Positions 35,702 to 44,389 of a DNA stretch of 64,000 nucleotides are shown here, piece after piece. Made by a program: the position numbers and the translations under genes. Under the pieces are notes generated by a model. That model was given only the letters and a program-made list of their open reading frames with translations, ran no database searches and was not told the origin of the DNA. Each line of letters opens with the position of its first letter. Position 1 is the first letter of the stretch. Source of the stretch: JAPORY01 sp965215385 (GTDB lineage Bacteria > Pseudomonadota > Alphaproteobacteria > Rhodobacterales > Rhodobacteraceae); the NCBI GenBank assembly GCA_965215385.1, contig OZ244059.1, positions 2,046,001 through 2,110,000 of the forward strand, given 5' to 3'.

Positions 35702-36766
35702 TTAAGCAGCAGGAGGAAGACGGTTTAGGGGTAACGCGGGACCGAAGATCGATAGGGTTTTTGAGCGAACTCTTTCCCAAGTAGCACCAAGGAGAACAAG
35801 AAAAAACCCAAGAATAACGAAGACGTAAGCGGCGGCGAGGTCATCAAAGACGGTCAAACTTAATGCGACGCAGTAACCCGCCGCGGCAATCAAAAAAGAG
35901 CGCCGATCAATGATGATCGCGACGACTGCGATTAGGAATAGGATCACAAGAAGCAAAAAATGGGCAATAATCGTGTCTTGGGAAATTAGGCTGAGCGCAA
36001 CGGTGTTCACCAAGGCCGGCGCGGCGATAATGTGGAGCCAGAAGCCCTGCGCCGAGCGGCGACTGACACGGAGCGGATCTGACATATCAAAATACATTGC
36101 AACCACAAAGACGACTAACCCAACAATAAGGGTTACCCACGCGAAAGGTCCATTGCTCGATAAAAGGAAAAAGTCACGAGCCGTCTCGGGACTACCGACC
36201 TGAACGGCAGTCCAGAGTAAGGCAACAACAAACACGCCAGCAGCGATGATGGTCAGAGCAAACGGCAAGCGAAATCGCCACCAGAACAACAAAACCGATG
36301 ACGTTGCGGCGGCAAGGGGGAGCGGAAGACTAGAGTAGTCTTGTCGACCTAACATGAATGGCTCCGCTAGAGCGGTGGTAAAACCCAGCAGGGAGATCGC
36401 CGCCCACAGCAGCGACAACACGATTGATGGTGCCACCATTCGCCTTTTCCGACAAAAGTATTCCGCTGCGACCCAAAGTGGGATCGCACTAATTAGGCAT
36501 AAAATGACGAATTGCCGAACGAGACCACCAGCTGCAAAGTCAAACAGCAAAGCGGCGACAAACGCCCAGCCGCAAACGAGAATGCCCAGACCGACGACGA
36601 TGAAGATCTCGTTGAAGCCTTGGAAAATTTCAAATGGTTCGTCACCAGCGGCGATGGCCTGCTGCGCCGCCTCGCGCGAAACGCTTAAGCTGGTAAGAGC
36701 TGCCGCTTGTGATTCGGAGAGAATACCGGCGGCGACAGCGGCCCGCAGGTCGGCACGATCAAGCAT
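35702..36766 (-). CDS. Polytopic membrane protein (DUF2157-like) between hslV and hslU
   Basis: The 354-residue product has an N-terminal soluble helical segment (LRAAVAAGILSESQAAALTS) followed by about nine or ten membrane helices and a short basic tail. The layout of an N-terminal helix pair plus many helices resembles DUF2157-type proteins of unknown function. It starts inside the last codons of hslV (8-base overlap) and ends nine bases before hslU, so it is transcribed with both. A role in the protease is not implied by its sequence. Confidence 0.7.
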   Translation of the reverse strand: MLDRADLRAAVAAGILSESQAAALTSLSVSREAAQQAIAAGDEPFEIFQGFNEIFIVVGLGILVCGWAFVAALLFDFAAGGLVRQFVILCLISAIPLWVAAEYFCRKRRMVAPSIVLSLLWAAISLLGFTTALAEPFMLGRQDYSSLPLPLAAATSSVLLFWWRFRLPFALTIIAAGVFVVALLWTAVQVGSPETARDFFLLSSNGPFAWVTLIVGLVVFVVAMYFDMSDPLRVSRRSAQGFWLHIIAAPALVNTVALSLISQDTIIAHFLLLVILFLIAVVAIIIDRRSFLIAAAGYCVALSLTVFDDLAAAYVFVILGFFLVLLGATWERVRSKTLSIFGPALPLNRLPPAA

Positions 36767-37319
36767 GAGAAATTTTCTCCACCGTCAGATTGCCGTTTGT
36801 GTAGACGCAAATGTCGGCCGCAATGGCAAGCGCGGCTCGCGCGATATCCTCCGCCGTTCGATCACTATCCATCATACCACGGGCCGCCGCGAGCGCATAG
36901 TTGCCGCCAGACCCGATGGCGGCAACATCGTGTTCAGGCTCCAAAACATCGCCAGCGCCAGTAAGTATTAAGAGTTGTTTGCCGTCGGAAACGAGCAGCA
37001 TTGCCTCAAGTTTTTGCAAAAACTTGTCGGTGCGCCAGTCCTTGGCCAATTGTACCGCGGCGCGGGTCAGATGGCCGGGCACTGCTTCGAGCTTACTTTC
37101 CAGGCGTTCTAACAGGGTAAAACAGTCTGCGGTCGAACCGGCAAAACCAGCGACCACTTCAAAACCGCCGGGCGAAATCCGAGAAACTTTTCGGGCAGAA
37201 CCTTTGATCACTGTTTGCCCTAGCGACACTTGCCCGTCGCCTGCGATCACCACCTCACCCCGTTTCTTGACTCCAATGATCGTTGTTCCGTGCCAGTGAC
37301 TTGATGATTGCGCGTTCAT
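36759..37319 (-). CDS. hslV: ATP-dependent protease peptidase subunit HslV
   Basis: HslV is the proteasome-like peptidase of the HslUV complex. The 186-residue product carries WHGTTIIGVKKRG, where Thr12 after processing would be the N-terminal nucleophile, then VVIAGDGQVSLGQTVIK, and the conserved AIGSGGNYALAAARGM. Length is normal. It heads the hslV-membrane protein-hslU unit. Confidence 0.96.
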   Translation of the reverse strand: MNAQSSSHWHGTTIIGVKKRGEVVIAGDGQVSLGQTVIKGSARKVSRISPGGFEVVAGFAGSTADCFTLLERLESKLEAVPGHLTRAAVQLAKDWRTDKFLQKLEAMLLVSDGKQLLILTGAGDVLEPEHDVAAIGSGGNYALAAARGMMDSDRTAEDIARAALAIAADICVYTNGNLTVEKISHA

Positions 37320-37745
37320 ATCGGACTCCCAAGCGATAAAGATCTAATATGGCGATAAACGATGCATGGAACAAGTAGCGACCGAGCGCGGCCAAGAGCG
37401 GAAGGTTGGAACAATGGCGAACATCGAAAAGCACCATCAGGATCACTTCGGACGAAAGTTCAACCGAATGGGTGAGACTAAGGCGCAAAATCAAAGGCAA
37501 CCGCAACCGATTGACGATCAAGGACAGTTGCCGTTTTGTAGTCGCAGTGTTTCAAACGGCAGAAGTCAATATTGGCAGATAGGGGAAGCGAGGAAGATAG
37601 CGTCCTCGGCGAAATTTTGCGGCGAACTCAGAAGGATTTGAAATTAGTCGTCGACCCGCTATGATGTATCAATACCTTCTAGCGCCAAGACGGACAAAGT
37701 GATCGAGTCGGCGCCGCTTCGTCAAAGGGAAATCGGATTGTCGTC
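37320..37745. other. Non-coding gap between hslV and the molybdenum hydroxylase genes
   Basis: This 426-base gap separates the leftward hslV from the rightward iorA-like gene. Open frames on both strands lack protein-like composition. I see no RNA gene and no clear promoter. Confidence 0.4.
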
Positions 37746-38207
37746 ATGATAACGTTCCGTCTCAATGGGCAAATGGTGCAAACCGATGTCGCACCAAATA
37801 CGCCGCTGTTATGGGTGCTGCGAGACATAATGGGGTTGACAGGAACAAAGTATGGTTGCGGTGCCGGGCTTTGCGGGGCCTGTACCGTTCATATTGACAG
37901 CGTCGCATCACGATCCTGTATTGCACCCATAGCGGACCTACAGAATAAGGCAGTGGTAACAATAGAAGGCCTCGGTACACCAAGCGCGCCACATCCGTTG
38001 CAGGCGGCATGGCGAGATCGAAACGTGTCACAATGTGGCTATTGCCAGTCGGGCCAAATTATGTCGGCGGCAGCCTTGTTAGTAGCCAATCCCTCACCAA
38101 CCCTAGATGCGGTGAAGGCCGCGATGAACGGCAATCTATGTCGATGCGGCTGCTATCCCCGAATAGCGTCAGCGATTATGGCCGTCGCTGCGGCTGCAAA
38201 GACCTAA
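37746..38207 (+). CDS. Molybdenum hydroxylase 2Fe-2S subunit (IorA/CoxS-like)
   Basis: The 153-residue protein has the plant-type 2Fe-2S centre GCGAGLCGACTVHIDS plus a fourth Cys, and the C-terminal helical 2Fe-2S domain with CGYCQSGQIM and CRCGCYPRI. It carries electrons from the molybdenum subunit encoded eight bases downstream. Close relatives are the small subunits of isoquinoline 1-oxidoreductase and aldehyde oxidases; the substrate here is unknown. Confidence 0.9.
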   Translation: MITFRLNGQMVQTDVAPNTPLLWVLRDIMGLTGTKYGCGAGLCGACTVHIDSVASRSCIAPIADLQNKAVVTIEGLGTPSAPHPLQAAWRDRNVSQCGYCQSGQIMSAAALLVANPSPTLDAVKAAMNGNLCRCGCYPRIASAIMAVAAAAKT

Positions 38208-38215
38208 GTGCAATC

Positions 38216-40405
38216 ATGAAAATTACGCGGCGAAAATTATTGTGGACCGCCGGAATTGGCGGCAGTAGCCTCGTGATCGGTTGGGCGGTTTTTGGCAGCG
38301 GCCCGCAACCGGTAGCACCGCGTACGAGCGATGGTTTCCTGCCGAATGCTTTTTTGGAACTAACCCAGGACAATTCGATTTATTTCTACTGTCCGCGCGA
38401 TGAGATGGGTCAAGGGGTGACGACAGGCTTCGCGACACTCGTCGGTGAGGAACTCGACGTAAAACCAACAGATCTGCGGGTCAAACTGGCGACCGTACAT
38501 CCGGCCTACAACAATCCAGCGTTTCGCTATCAAGGAACGGGGGGAAGCACGTCGATGATGGCCCACTTCTTGCCGTTGCGCCAAGCTGCTGCCGACACCA
38601 GGCAACTCTTGATCAATGCCGCAAGTAAAGATCTCGGCGTGGCGGCAAGCAAGTTGCGGACGGATCGCGGTCATGTTGTGCTGCCAGCAGGCGAAACCTA
38701 TCCGTATAGCGAGTTTATGGAAACAGCTTCGATCTTGCCGTTGCCAGAGGGCACGGAGTTAAAGCCCCGCGGGCACTGGCGATATATCGGCAAAGAGGGA
38801 CAACGGGTCGATGGGTTAGCAAAGGCGACCGGAACCGTGACGTACGGCATCGATATACAGATTGACGATTTGCATCGAGCCGTCGTCAGACGACCCCCCG
38901 TTGCCGGAAGCACGTTGCGGGCCTGGGATGACACTCACGCGAAAGAGCAGTCGGGGGTTGTGTTCATTGCACCCATCAGCACGGGCGTTGTCGTCGTAGC
39001 CAAACAGTATTGGCAAGCAAAAACAGCCGCGGAACTGTTGGAGATCGAGTGGGACGAGCCCGACCTTGCAGCTGTTAATTCACGACAAATTCGCGACGAC
39101 TATCAGGTGGCGTTGAACACCGACGAGGGATCAACACAAACGCAAGGTGATATCATTGACGGGATAGAAAAGGCGCAGCGAGTTGTCAGTGAAGAATTTT
39201 GGACGCCTTATCTCGCCCACGCGCCAATGGAACCTATGAATGCGGTGGTTCGAATCCAGTCGGATCGCGTCGATGTCTGGTCTGGAACACAGAGTCCCGC
39301 CGGAACGCGAGGCTTAGTAGCGAGATCGCTGAAGGTTGATGCTGCCAAGGTTCATGTGCACTCGACCCTCATGGGAGGCGGTTTCGGTCGTCGTGGCGCA
39401 CTGACGCATATTGTTGAAGCAGCAGAAGCAGCCGCCAAGAGTGGCAAGCCCGTTCAGGTCATCTGGAGTCGAGAGGAGGATATTAAAAATGGCTTCTTTC
39501 GGCCAGCGGCACTGACACGAATTAAGGCAGGAATGGCGGGAGATGGCCAACTTCTGGCTTGGGATGCCGTTCGAGTCGGCGGCAATATTGAGCCGGATTT
39601 AGTCGCTACGGCCCTTCCGGGCGTTTTGCCGAAACTTCCCGATGGTCTTATTGACGCGGCCGTAGGTCTGTCAGAAAAGGCGATCCGAGATTGGTTCGTG
39701 GCCCCGAGCAGTGTTGAAGGTCTCTATGGCGACTATCAAGTCCCGAGTTACCGAATTCGCAATATCACGCGCAATCACGGACTACCTCTCGGGTTCTGGC
39801 GCTCAGTCGGACACTCACAAACAGCGTTTGCAAAAGAAAGTATCCTCGACATCGCTGCGCATACGCTAAACCTTGATCCGGTCGAACTACGCCTGCTGAA
39901 CACCGAGCATAATCCCAGATTGCACCACGTCATAAGGGTCGCAGGCGAAGGAATGAAGCGATGGACACAAATTACCGGCCGTGGATTGGGGATTGCAGCT
40001 CATGCGTCGTTTGACTCATATGTAGCTCAGGTGGCTGAGGTGTCGGTAGAGCAGCAAGAAATACGAGTGCATCGTGTGCTCTGTGTTGTTGACTGTGGCT
40101 TAGCAGTGAATCCAGATAACGTTCGCGCCCAAATGGAGGGATCAATAATTTTTGGGCTGAGCGCAGCACTCTATGGAGACTTGCAGATTGAGAATGGGCG
40201 GATCGTGGAGAGTAATTTTCATGATTATGCCATCTTACGGATGGCGGACGCACCAGAAATCGAGGTTATTATTGTCGACAGCGATTCACCACCCTCTGGG
40301 GCCGGTGAACCGGGGGTTCCGCCCATCGCACCTGCGGTTGCCAATGCCGTTTTTGCCGCCACAGGCGAGCGGCTGCGAGAGTTACCCTTAAAGCCACAGG
40401 TATAG
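38216..40405 (+). CDS. Molybdopterin-binding hydroxylase large subunit with Tat signal (IorB-like)
   Basis: The 729-residue product from ATG 38216 begins MKITRRKLLWTAGIGGSS, a twin-arginine export signal, so the complex probably works in the periplasm. Cofactor motifs include QGVTTGFATLVGEEL, LMGGGFGRRG and the catalytic Glu in GAGEPGVPPIAPAV near the end. The lineup matches the one-piece beta subunits of isoquinoline 1-oxidoreductase-like enzymes, which oxidise aldehydes or N-heterocycles. No cofactor-insertion partner lies next to it. The frame extends upstream through the previous gene, but only this start gives the export signal. Confidence 0.9.
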   Translation: MKITRRKLLWTAGIGGSSLVIGWAVFGSGPQPVAPRTSDGFLPNAFLELTQDNSIYFYCPRDEMGQGVTTGFATLVGEELDVKPTDLRVKLATVHPAYNNPAFRYQGTGGSTSMMAHFLPLRQAAADTRQLLINAASKDLGVAASKLRTDRGHVVLPAGETYPYSEFMETASILPLPEGTELKPRGHWRYIGKEGQRVDGLAKATGTVTYGIDIQIDDLHRAVVRRPPVAGSTLRAWDDTHAKEQSGVVFIAPISTGVVVVAKQYWQAKTAAELLEIEWDEPDLAAVNSRQIRDDYQVALNTDEGSTQTQGDIIDGIEKAQRVVSEEFWTPYLAHAPMEPMNAVVRIQSDRVDVWSGTQSPAGTRGLVARSLKVDAAKVHVHSTLMGGGFGRRGALTHIVEAAEAAAKSGKPVQVIWSREEDIKNGFFRPAALTRIKAGMAGDGQLLAWDAVRVGGNIEPDLVATALPGVLPKLPDGLIDAAVGLSEKAIRDWFVAPSSVEGLYGDYQVPSYRIRNITRNHGLPLGFWRSVGHSQTAFAKESILDIAAHTLNLDPVELRLLNTEHNPRLHHVIRVAGEGMKRWTQITGRGLGIAAHASFDSYVAQVAEVSVEQQEIRVHRVLCVVDCGLAVNPDNVRAQMEGSIIFGLSAALYGDLQIENGRIVESNFHDYAILRMADAPEIEVIIVDSDSPPSGAGEPGVPPIAPAVANAVFAATGERLRELPLKPQV

Positions 40406-40522
40406 ACTGCAGGGAGTCGCGGCGCTGGAGCCACGTGTTTGTGATGATGGCCATAAACTTGACGAAGACCCGCCGACTGCTTAGTTGATTTGCGATATTA
40501 AATTTGAACGAGGAACCACGAT

Positions 40523-40843
40523 ATGCAAACGATTGCCGTCACCGACCGCACCTTTGAAGCTGAAGTTACAAATTCTGATATACCGGTAGTCGTTGATTTC
40601 TGGGCGGAATGGTGTGGACCGTGCAAGCAAATCGCTCCTGCCCTTGATACCCTCGCAAAAGAGTTGGCAGGCAAAGTCAAAATTGCCAAGATAAATGTTG
40701 ACGAGAATCAAGACTCCCCGACCCGAATGGGCGTTCGTGGCATACCAGCTTTGTTTTTGTTTAAAGACGGCGAGGTGGTGTCAAACCGCTCTGGAGTAGC
40801 GTCTTACGCCGCTCTGAAAGATTGGATCAACGAAGCCATTTAA
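40523..40843 (+). CDS. trxA: Thioredoxin
   Basis: The 106-residue protein is a standard thioredoxin with VVDFWAEWCGPCKQIAPAL (active site WCGPCK) and the cis-proline loop RGIPALFLFKDGE. It is preceded by GAGGA at good distance from the ATG. It receives electrons from TrxB encoded at 5.6 kb. In many alphaproteobacteria it lies beside addA, as here. Confidence 0.96.
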   Translation: MQTIAVTDRTFEAEVTNSDIPVVVDFWAEWCGPCKQIAPALDTLAKELAGKVKIAKINVDENQDSPTRMGVRGIPALFLFKDGEVVSNRSGVASYAALKDWINEAI

Positions 40844-41047
40844 TTTTCAGACCGAGGCCTTTTGAATGGAGGCGCAGAATAGCTAGAATGAGTCCAAAAC
40901 CGAACTTTGAGATGGCGGCAAAAGCGACTTCGGCCGCTCTTCGGACAGTATTCCTGCAACATTTCCACTGGTCTATTGGCCGTACGGCTCTTGAGAGAGT
41001 GCGGCTTAAGGTAATGATTTCAGATCTGCCATGCCATTTGCAAAAGG

Positions 41048-44000
41048 TTACCCGCTAGTTTTCACTCTCTTACTCGCGGCGCGCACACAGTCCGACGGCA
41101 GGGACATCAGATTCGCGGTGCGGGTCCACAAAATCGCCGTTTCAACGCGGCGACTTGGGTAAATGGCTTTCAGGGCATGGGCATAAGCAGCCATTTGTCG
41201 TAGCAATCCTTCGGGGACATCATCAACCGTTTCGGGAACAACGCTGTTGGTCTTGAAGTCGACGGCAAGCAGATGATCTGGGAAAAACACTAGTCGATCA
41301 ATAGTACCGGACAGGCGCGTCTCTCCCCAGTCGGCGGAGATGGGAACCTCGGTCAAGGCGGCGGCTTTGAACAGGTGTTTGACTTCTGGATTAGCGAGAA
41401 CGCCGATCGCCTCAGAAATAATCGGTTTGGCATCCTCAGGCGCAAGATCTAGCAGCTCAGGTGCCCTTGTCGACCATTCATCTTGTGGGAGTACGGGCAG
41501 AACTTCCAGTAACAAATGAACATGCGTACCGCGCTCCATTGCCGCTTTAGCATCTATGTCGGCATCACTGCCAAGGGCCTTCTCACCACCGAGGTTTGAC
41601 GGGGAAAGGATCTTCTTACTAGGCGGTGTTGGTAGCGCCGGGCGAGTGTACAATGATGGTAGCGGTTGGATGGGTGCTTTGGATCGCGAGGAATCGGTGG
41701 ATGTCAACTCAGACCAATGCCCGTTTTCAAGGCGCAAACCTTTGCCAAGATCAAATTCATGAGGATTGCCGCCGCAGCCTTCCATGATATTTTCTAAGCG
41801 CTGGTACCAAGAGTTCCCACCCCGAATGTTACCGGCGGCCGCGACAATCAGCCACTTCTCTGCCCGCGTTGCTGCCACATAAAATAGACGCAATCGCTCC
41901 TGTTCTTCAGCCTTTTGCTCATCTTCTAGCGTGGCGACGATGGCCGCAGGTGCAAGATGCTTGCGCACACGCCAAATGGGCGTGTCTTTATGGAGGAGTA
42001 CCGGGCTATCCGCAGCCCTGCCGGAACCAATCGTATCGGGAAGAATAACGACGGGCGCCTCAAGGCCCTTGGCTCCATGAACCGTCATCACGCGTATCAT
42101 GTCACTCGCATCATCAATCTGCCGTTTGACTTCGAGCTTGTCGACTTCTAACCACGACAGAAATCCGCCAAGCGAGGGAATCTCGATCTGCTCGTAACGA
42201 AGTGCCTGAGATAATAGCGCGTTGATGCCCTCCTCGGCCTCGGGCCCTATGCGGCTGAGGAAATGATAACGCCCGCGATGGCGGGTAAGAATACGTTCGA
42301 GTAATTCGTAGGGCTTGCAGAACTCTGTGACCGCACGCAGATCTTCAAGAATGGCGATGGTTTTGGGAAAGTCATTGGATTGACGACGCAGTGCTTTCCA
42401 CAGCAAAGATCCCTTGGGCCGTTTATGCGCAAGAGAAAATAGTTCTTGTTCACTCCAGCCAAAGAGCGGTGAGCGTAAGGCAGTTGCCAACGACAAGTCG
42501 TCTTGCGGTGCCACCAGAAAAGCAACCAGTGAAACCAGATCGCGCACCGCTAGTTCGGAAGCCACCTTCAAGCGGTCGGTTCCGGCAATTGGCAAGTTAT
42601 GCGCCTTACACGCACGGATGATTTCGGAAAACAGCTTACTGCGTCGTTGCACCAGAATCAAAATGTCACCAGCGGCGATTGGTTTAGCCCCCGATCCGGT
42701 CGGGATGAGTGTTGCTTCCGCAATCATCTTGGAGATCTGGCTTGCGATTGCGTCGGCTAGTACCACAGTGTGATGCTTCTTGCTCAATTGGTCGACTGGC
42801 TCATACCACGGCGCATCAGCATCTGACGAGGTAGGCGAGATGATCGGCCATAAGTCAACGCGGCCTGCTAGACGTTCGTTGAAGGCCGTATGCGTGGTAC
42901 GGTCAAAGCCAGCACTTTCGCAATCCAAAAACAGGTTATCGACCGTGTGCAAGATCGCGGAGGCGGAGCGAAACGAGTACTCAAGACGGCACTCCTCCAG
43001 CGTTTGCTTGGTATTGGAAAGCTGCTTCGAGTAATGCTTCTTGAGAAGATCAAAGGCCGAGGGATCGGCACCTTGGAAGGAATAAATGGACTGTTTTTTG
43101 TCACCAACGACAAAGATTGATCGATGATCAGGTGACACGCTCGCCGCGCTGGTGAAGAATTCCTGACTGAGTTTCCTAATGACGCTCCATTGAATGGGGC
43201 TGGTGTCTTGGGCTTCGTCGACGAGAATATGGTCAATGCCGCCATCAAGGCGAAATAACACCCACTGAGCAACGGCAGGATCGCTCAAGAGACGCAATGA
43301 GAGGATAATGAGATCATCAAAATCCAACCAACCGCGAACGAGCTTGAACTGTTCATATTCGGCGAGGAAAACCTTAGCGAAAGCGTGGAGATCAAGCGTC
43401 TTGACCGCGAGTTCAAAAGTCAATCGCCGACCCCGAACTGCGGCAACCCGCGACATCAGCTTGTTGGCTTGAAGGTTGACGCTGTGGTCAGCACCAGCTT
43501 TTTTTGACGGTATTCTGTCGATCTTAGGCGAATATGGTTCTTTTGCTCGCGGCCCATTGAGGAATATTTCTTCCAACTTCAATAGAGCGTTGTAATCAAG
43601 GGTCGATATTTTTGACAATTGCGCTGCCATGGCGCGATCCGTGGCACCCTCGCTCTTCGCAAGCGCATCGGTAACACAATTGAGTATTTCTTGCGCATCA
43701 GAATGAAAAACTTGGGCACATATTTTTTCGTCGCTGATGTCTGGCGGCAGACCGAATAGTGCCAATAAATCGGAGCGATCGTGGCAGGCGGCGAAATTTT
43801 CTCGGTGGCTTGTGACCGCGGCGGCGAGGCGATCAAGGTCGGCACCGTTGAGATGGTCAAGGAGGTTTGAGATTAAGAGCTGATGCTCACTATCGGCAAT
43901 CTTGGCAATAATCTCGGTTCGCAGCAGCGTCGAAGCTCGGTCGTCAATCTCAGAAAACTGCGGGCTGACCCTGGCCTCAAGCGGAAAGCGCCTCAAGAGG

Positions 44001-44389
44001 CCGGCGCAAAAGGAATGGACCGTCTGAATTTTGAGACCACCAGGGGTTTCTATCGCACGGGCAAAGAGTGTCCGAGCACCGCGAAGTTCTGTTTGATCAA
44101 GTTCTTTTTCGACCCCAAGATCGAACAGCACTTGGCGTAACTTTTGATCGGGAAGCATCGCCCATTCGCCGAGGCGAATAAACAAGCGATTCTGCATTTC
44201 ATTAGCCGCAGCTTTGGTGAAGGTAATGCACAGAATTTTCTGCGGCTGGACGCCAAGCAGCAACAAACGTGCGACGCGGTCGGTCAGAACCTTGGTTTTT
44301 CCAGAGCCGGCGTTTGCTGCCAACCAGGTTGAATTACGAGGATTAGACGCAGTGACTTGAGCGATCGTCGCGGGATGGGTTGGGTTCAT
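41048..44389 (-). CDS. addA: Double-strand break repair helicase-nuclease AddA
   Basis: AddA is the UvrD-like helicase and nuclease subunit of AddAB, which resects double-strand ends for recombination in place of RecBCD. The 1113-residue product from ATG 44389 has Walker A TWLAANAGSGKTKVLTDR, helicase motif LVDEAQDTSPIQW, and RVMTVHGAKGLEAPVVIL. The C-terminal RecB-type nuclease motif LLAVDFKTNS follows. The start overlaps the addB stop (ATGA). A longer frame to 44428 is not needed. Confidence 0.96.
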   Translation of the reverse strand: MNPTHPATIAQVTASNPRNSTWLAANAGSGKTKVLTDRVARLLLLGVQPQKILCITFTKAAANEMQNRLFIRLGEWAMLPDQKLRQVLFDLGVEKELDQTELRGARTLFARAIETPGGLKIQTVHSFCAGLLRRFPLEARVSPQFSEIDDRASTLLRTEIIAKIADSEHQLLISNLLDHLNGADLDRLAAAVTSHRENFAACHDRSDLLALFGLPPDISDEKICAQVFHSDAQEILNCVTDALAKSEGATDRAMAAQLSKISTLDYNALLKLEEIFLNGPRAKEPYSPKIDRIPSKKAGADHSVNLQANKLMSRVAAVRGRRLTFELAVKTLDLHAFAKVFLAEYEQFKLVRGWLDFDDLIILSLRLLSDPAVAQWVLFRLDGGIDHILVDEAQDTSPIQWSVIRKLSQEFFTSAASVSPDHRSIFVVGDKKQSIYSFQGADPSAFDLLKKHYSKQLSNTKQTLEECRLEYSFRSASAILHTVDNLFLDCESAGFDRTTHTAFNERLAGRVDLWPIISPTSSDADAPWYEPVDQLSKKHHTVVLADAIASQISKMIAEATLIPTGSGAKPIAAGDILILVQRRSKLFSEIIRACKAHNLPIAGTDRLKVASELAVRDLVSLVAFLVAPQDDLSLATALRSPLFGWSEQELFSLAHKRPKGSLLWKALRRQSNDFPKTIAILEDLRAVTEFCKPYELLERILTRHRGRYHFLSRIGPEAEEGINALLSQALRYEQIEIPSLGGFLSWLEVDKLEVKRQIDDASDMIRVMTVHGAKGLEAPVVILPDTIGSGRAADSPVLLHKDTPIWRVRKHLAPAAIVATLEDEQKAEEQERLRLFYVAATRAEKWLIVAAAGNIRGGNSWYQRLENIMEGCGGNPHEFDLGKGLRLENGHWSELTSTDSSRSKAPIQPLPSLYTRPALPTPPSKKILSPSNLGGEKALGSDADIDAKAAMERGTHVHLLLEVLPVLPQDEWSTRAPELLDLAPEDAKPIISEAIGVLANPEVKHLFKAAALTEVPISADWGETRLSGTIDRLVFFPDHLLAVDFKTNSVVPETVDDVPEGLLRQMAAYAHALKAIYPSRRVETAILWTRTANLMSLPSDCVRAASKRVKTSG

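Noticed and set aside
37366..37641. Rightward open frame of 91 codons between hslV and the hydroxylase genes
   Set aside because: Its translation is low in structure, has no ribosome site or family pattern, and competes with an equally long frame on the other strand.
39245..39262. GGTTCGAATCC as the T-loop of a tRNA
   Set aside because: It lies within the conserved coding sequence of the molybdenum hydroxylase large subunit and no cloverleaf surrounds it.
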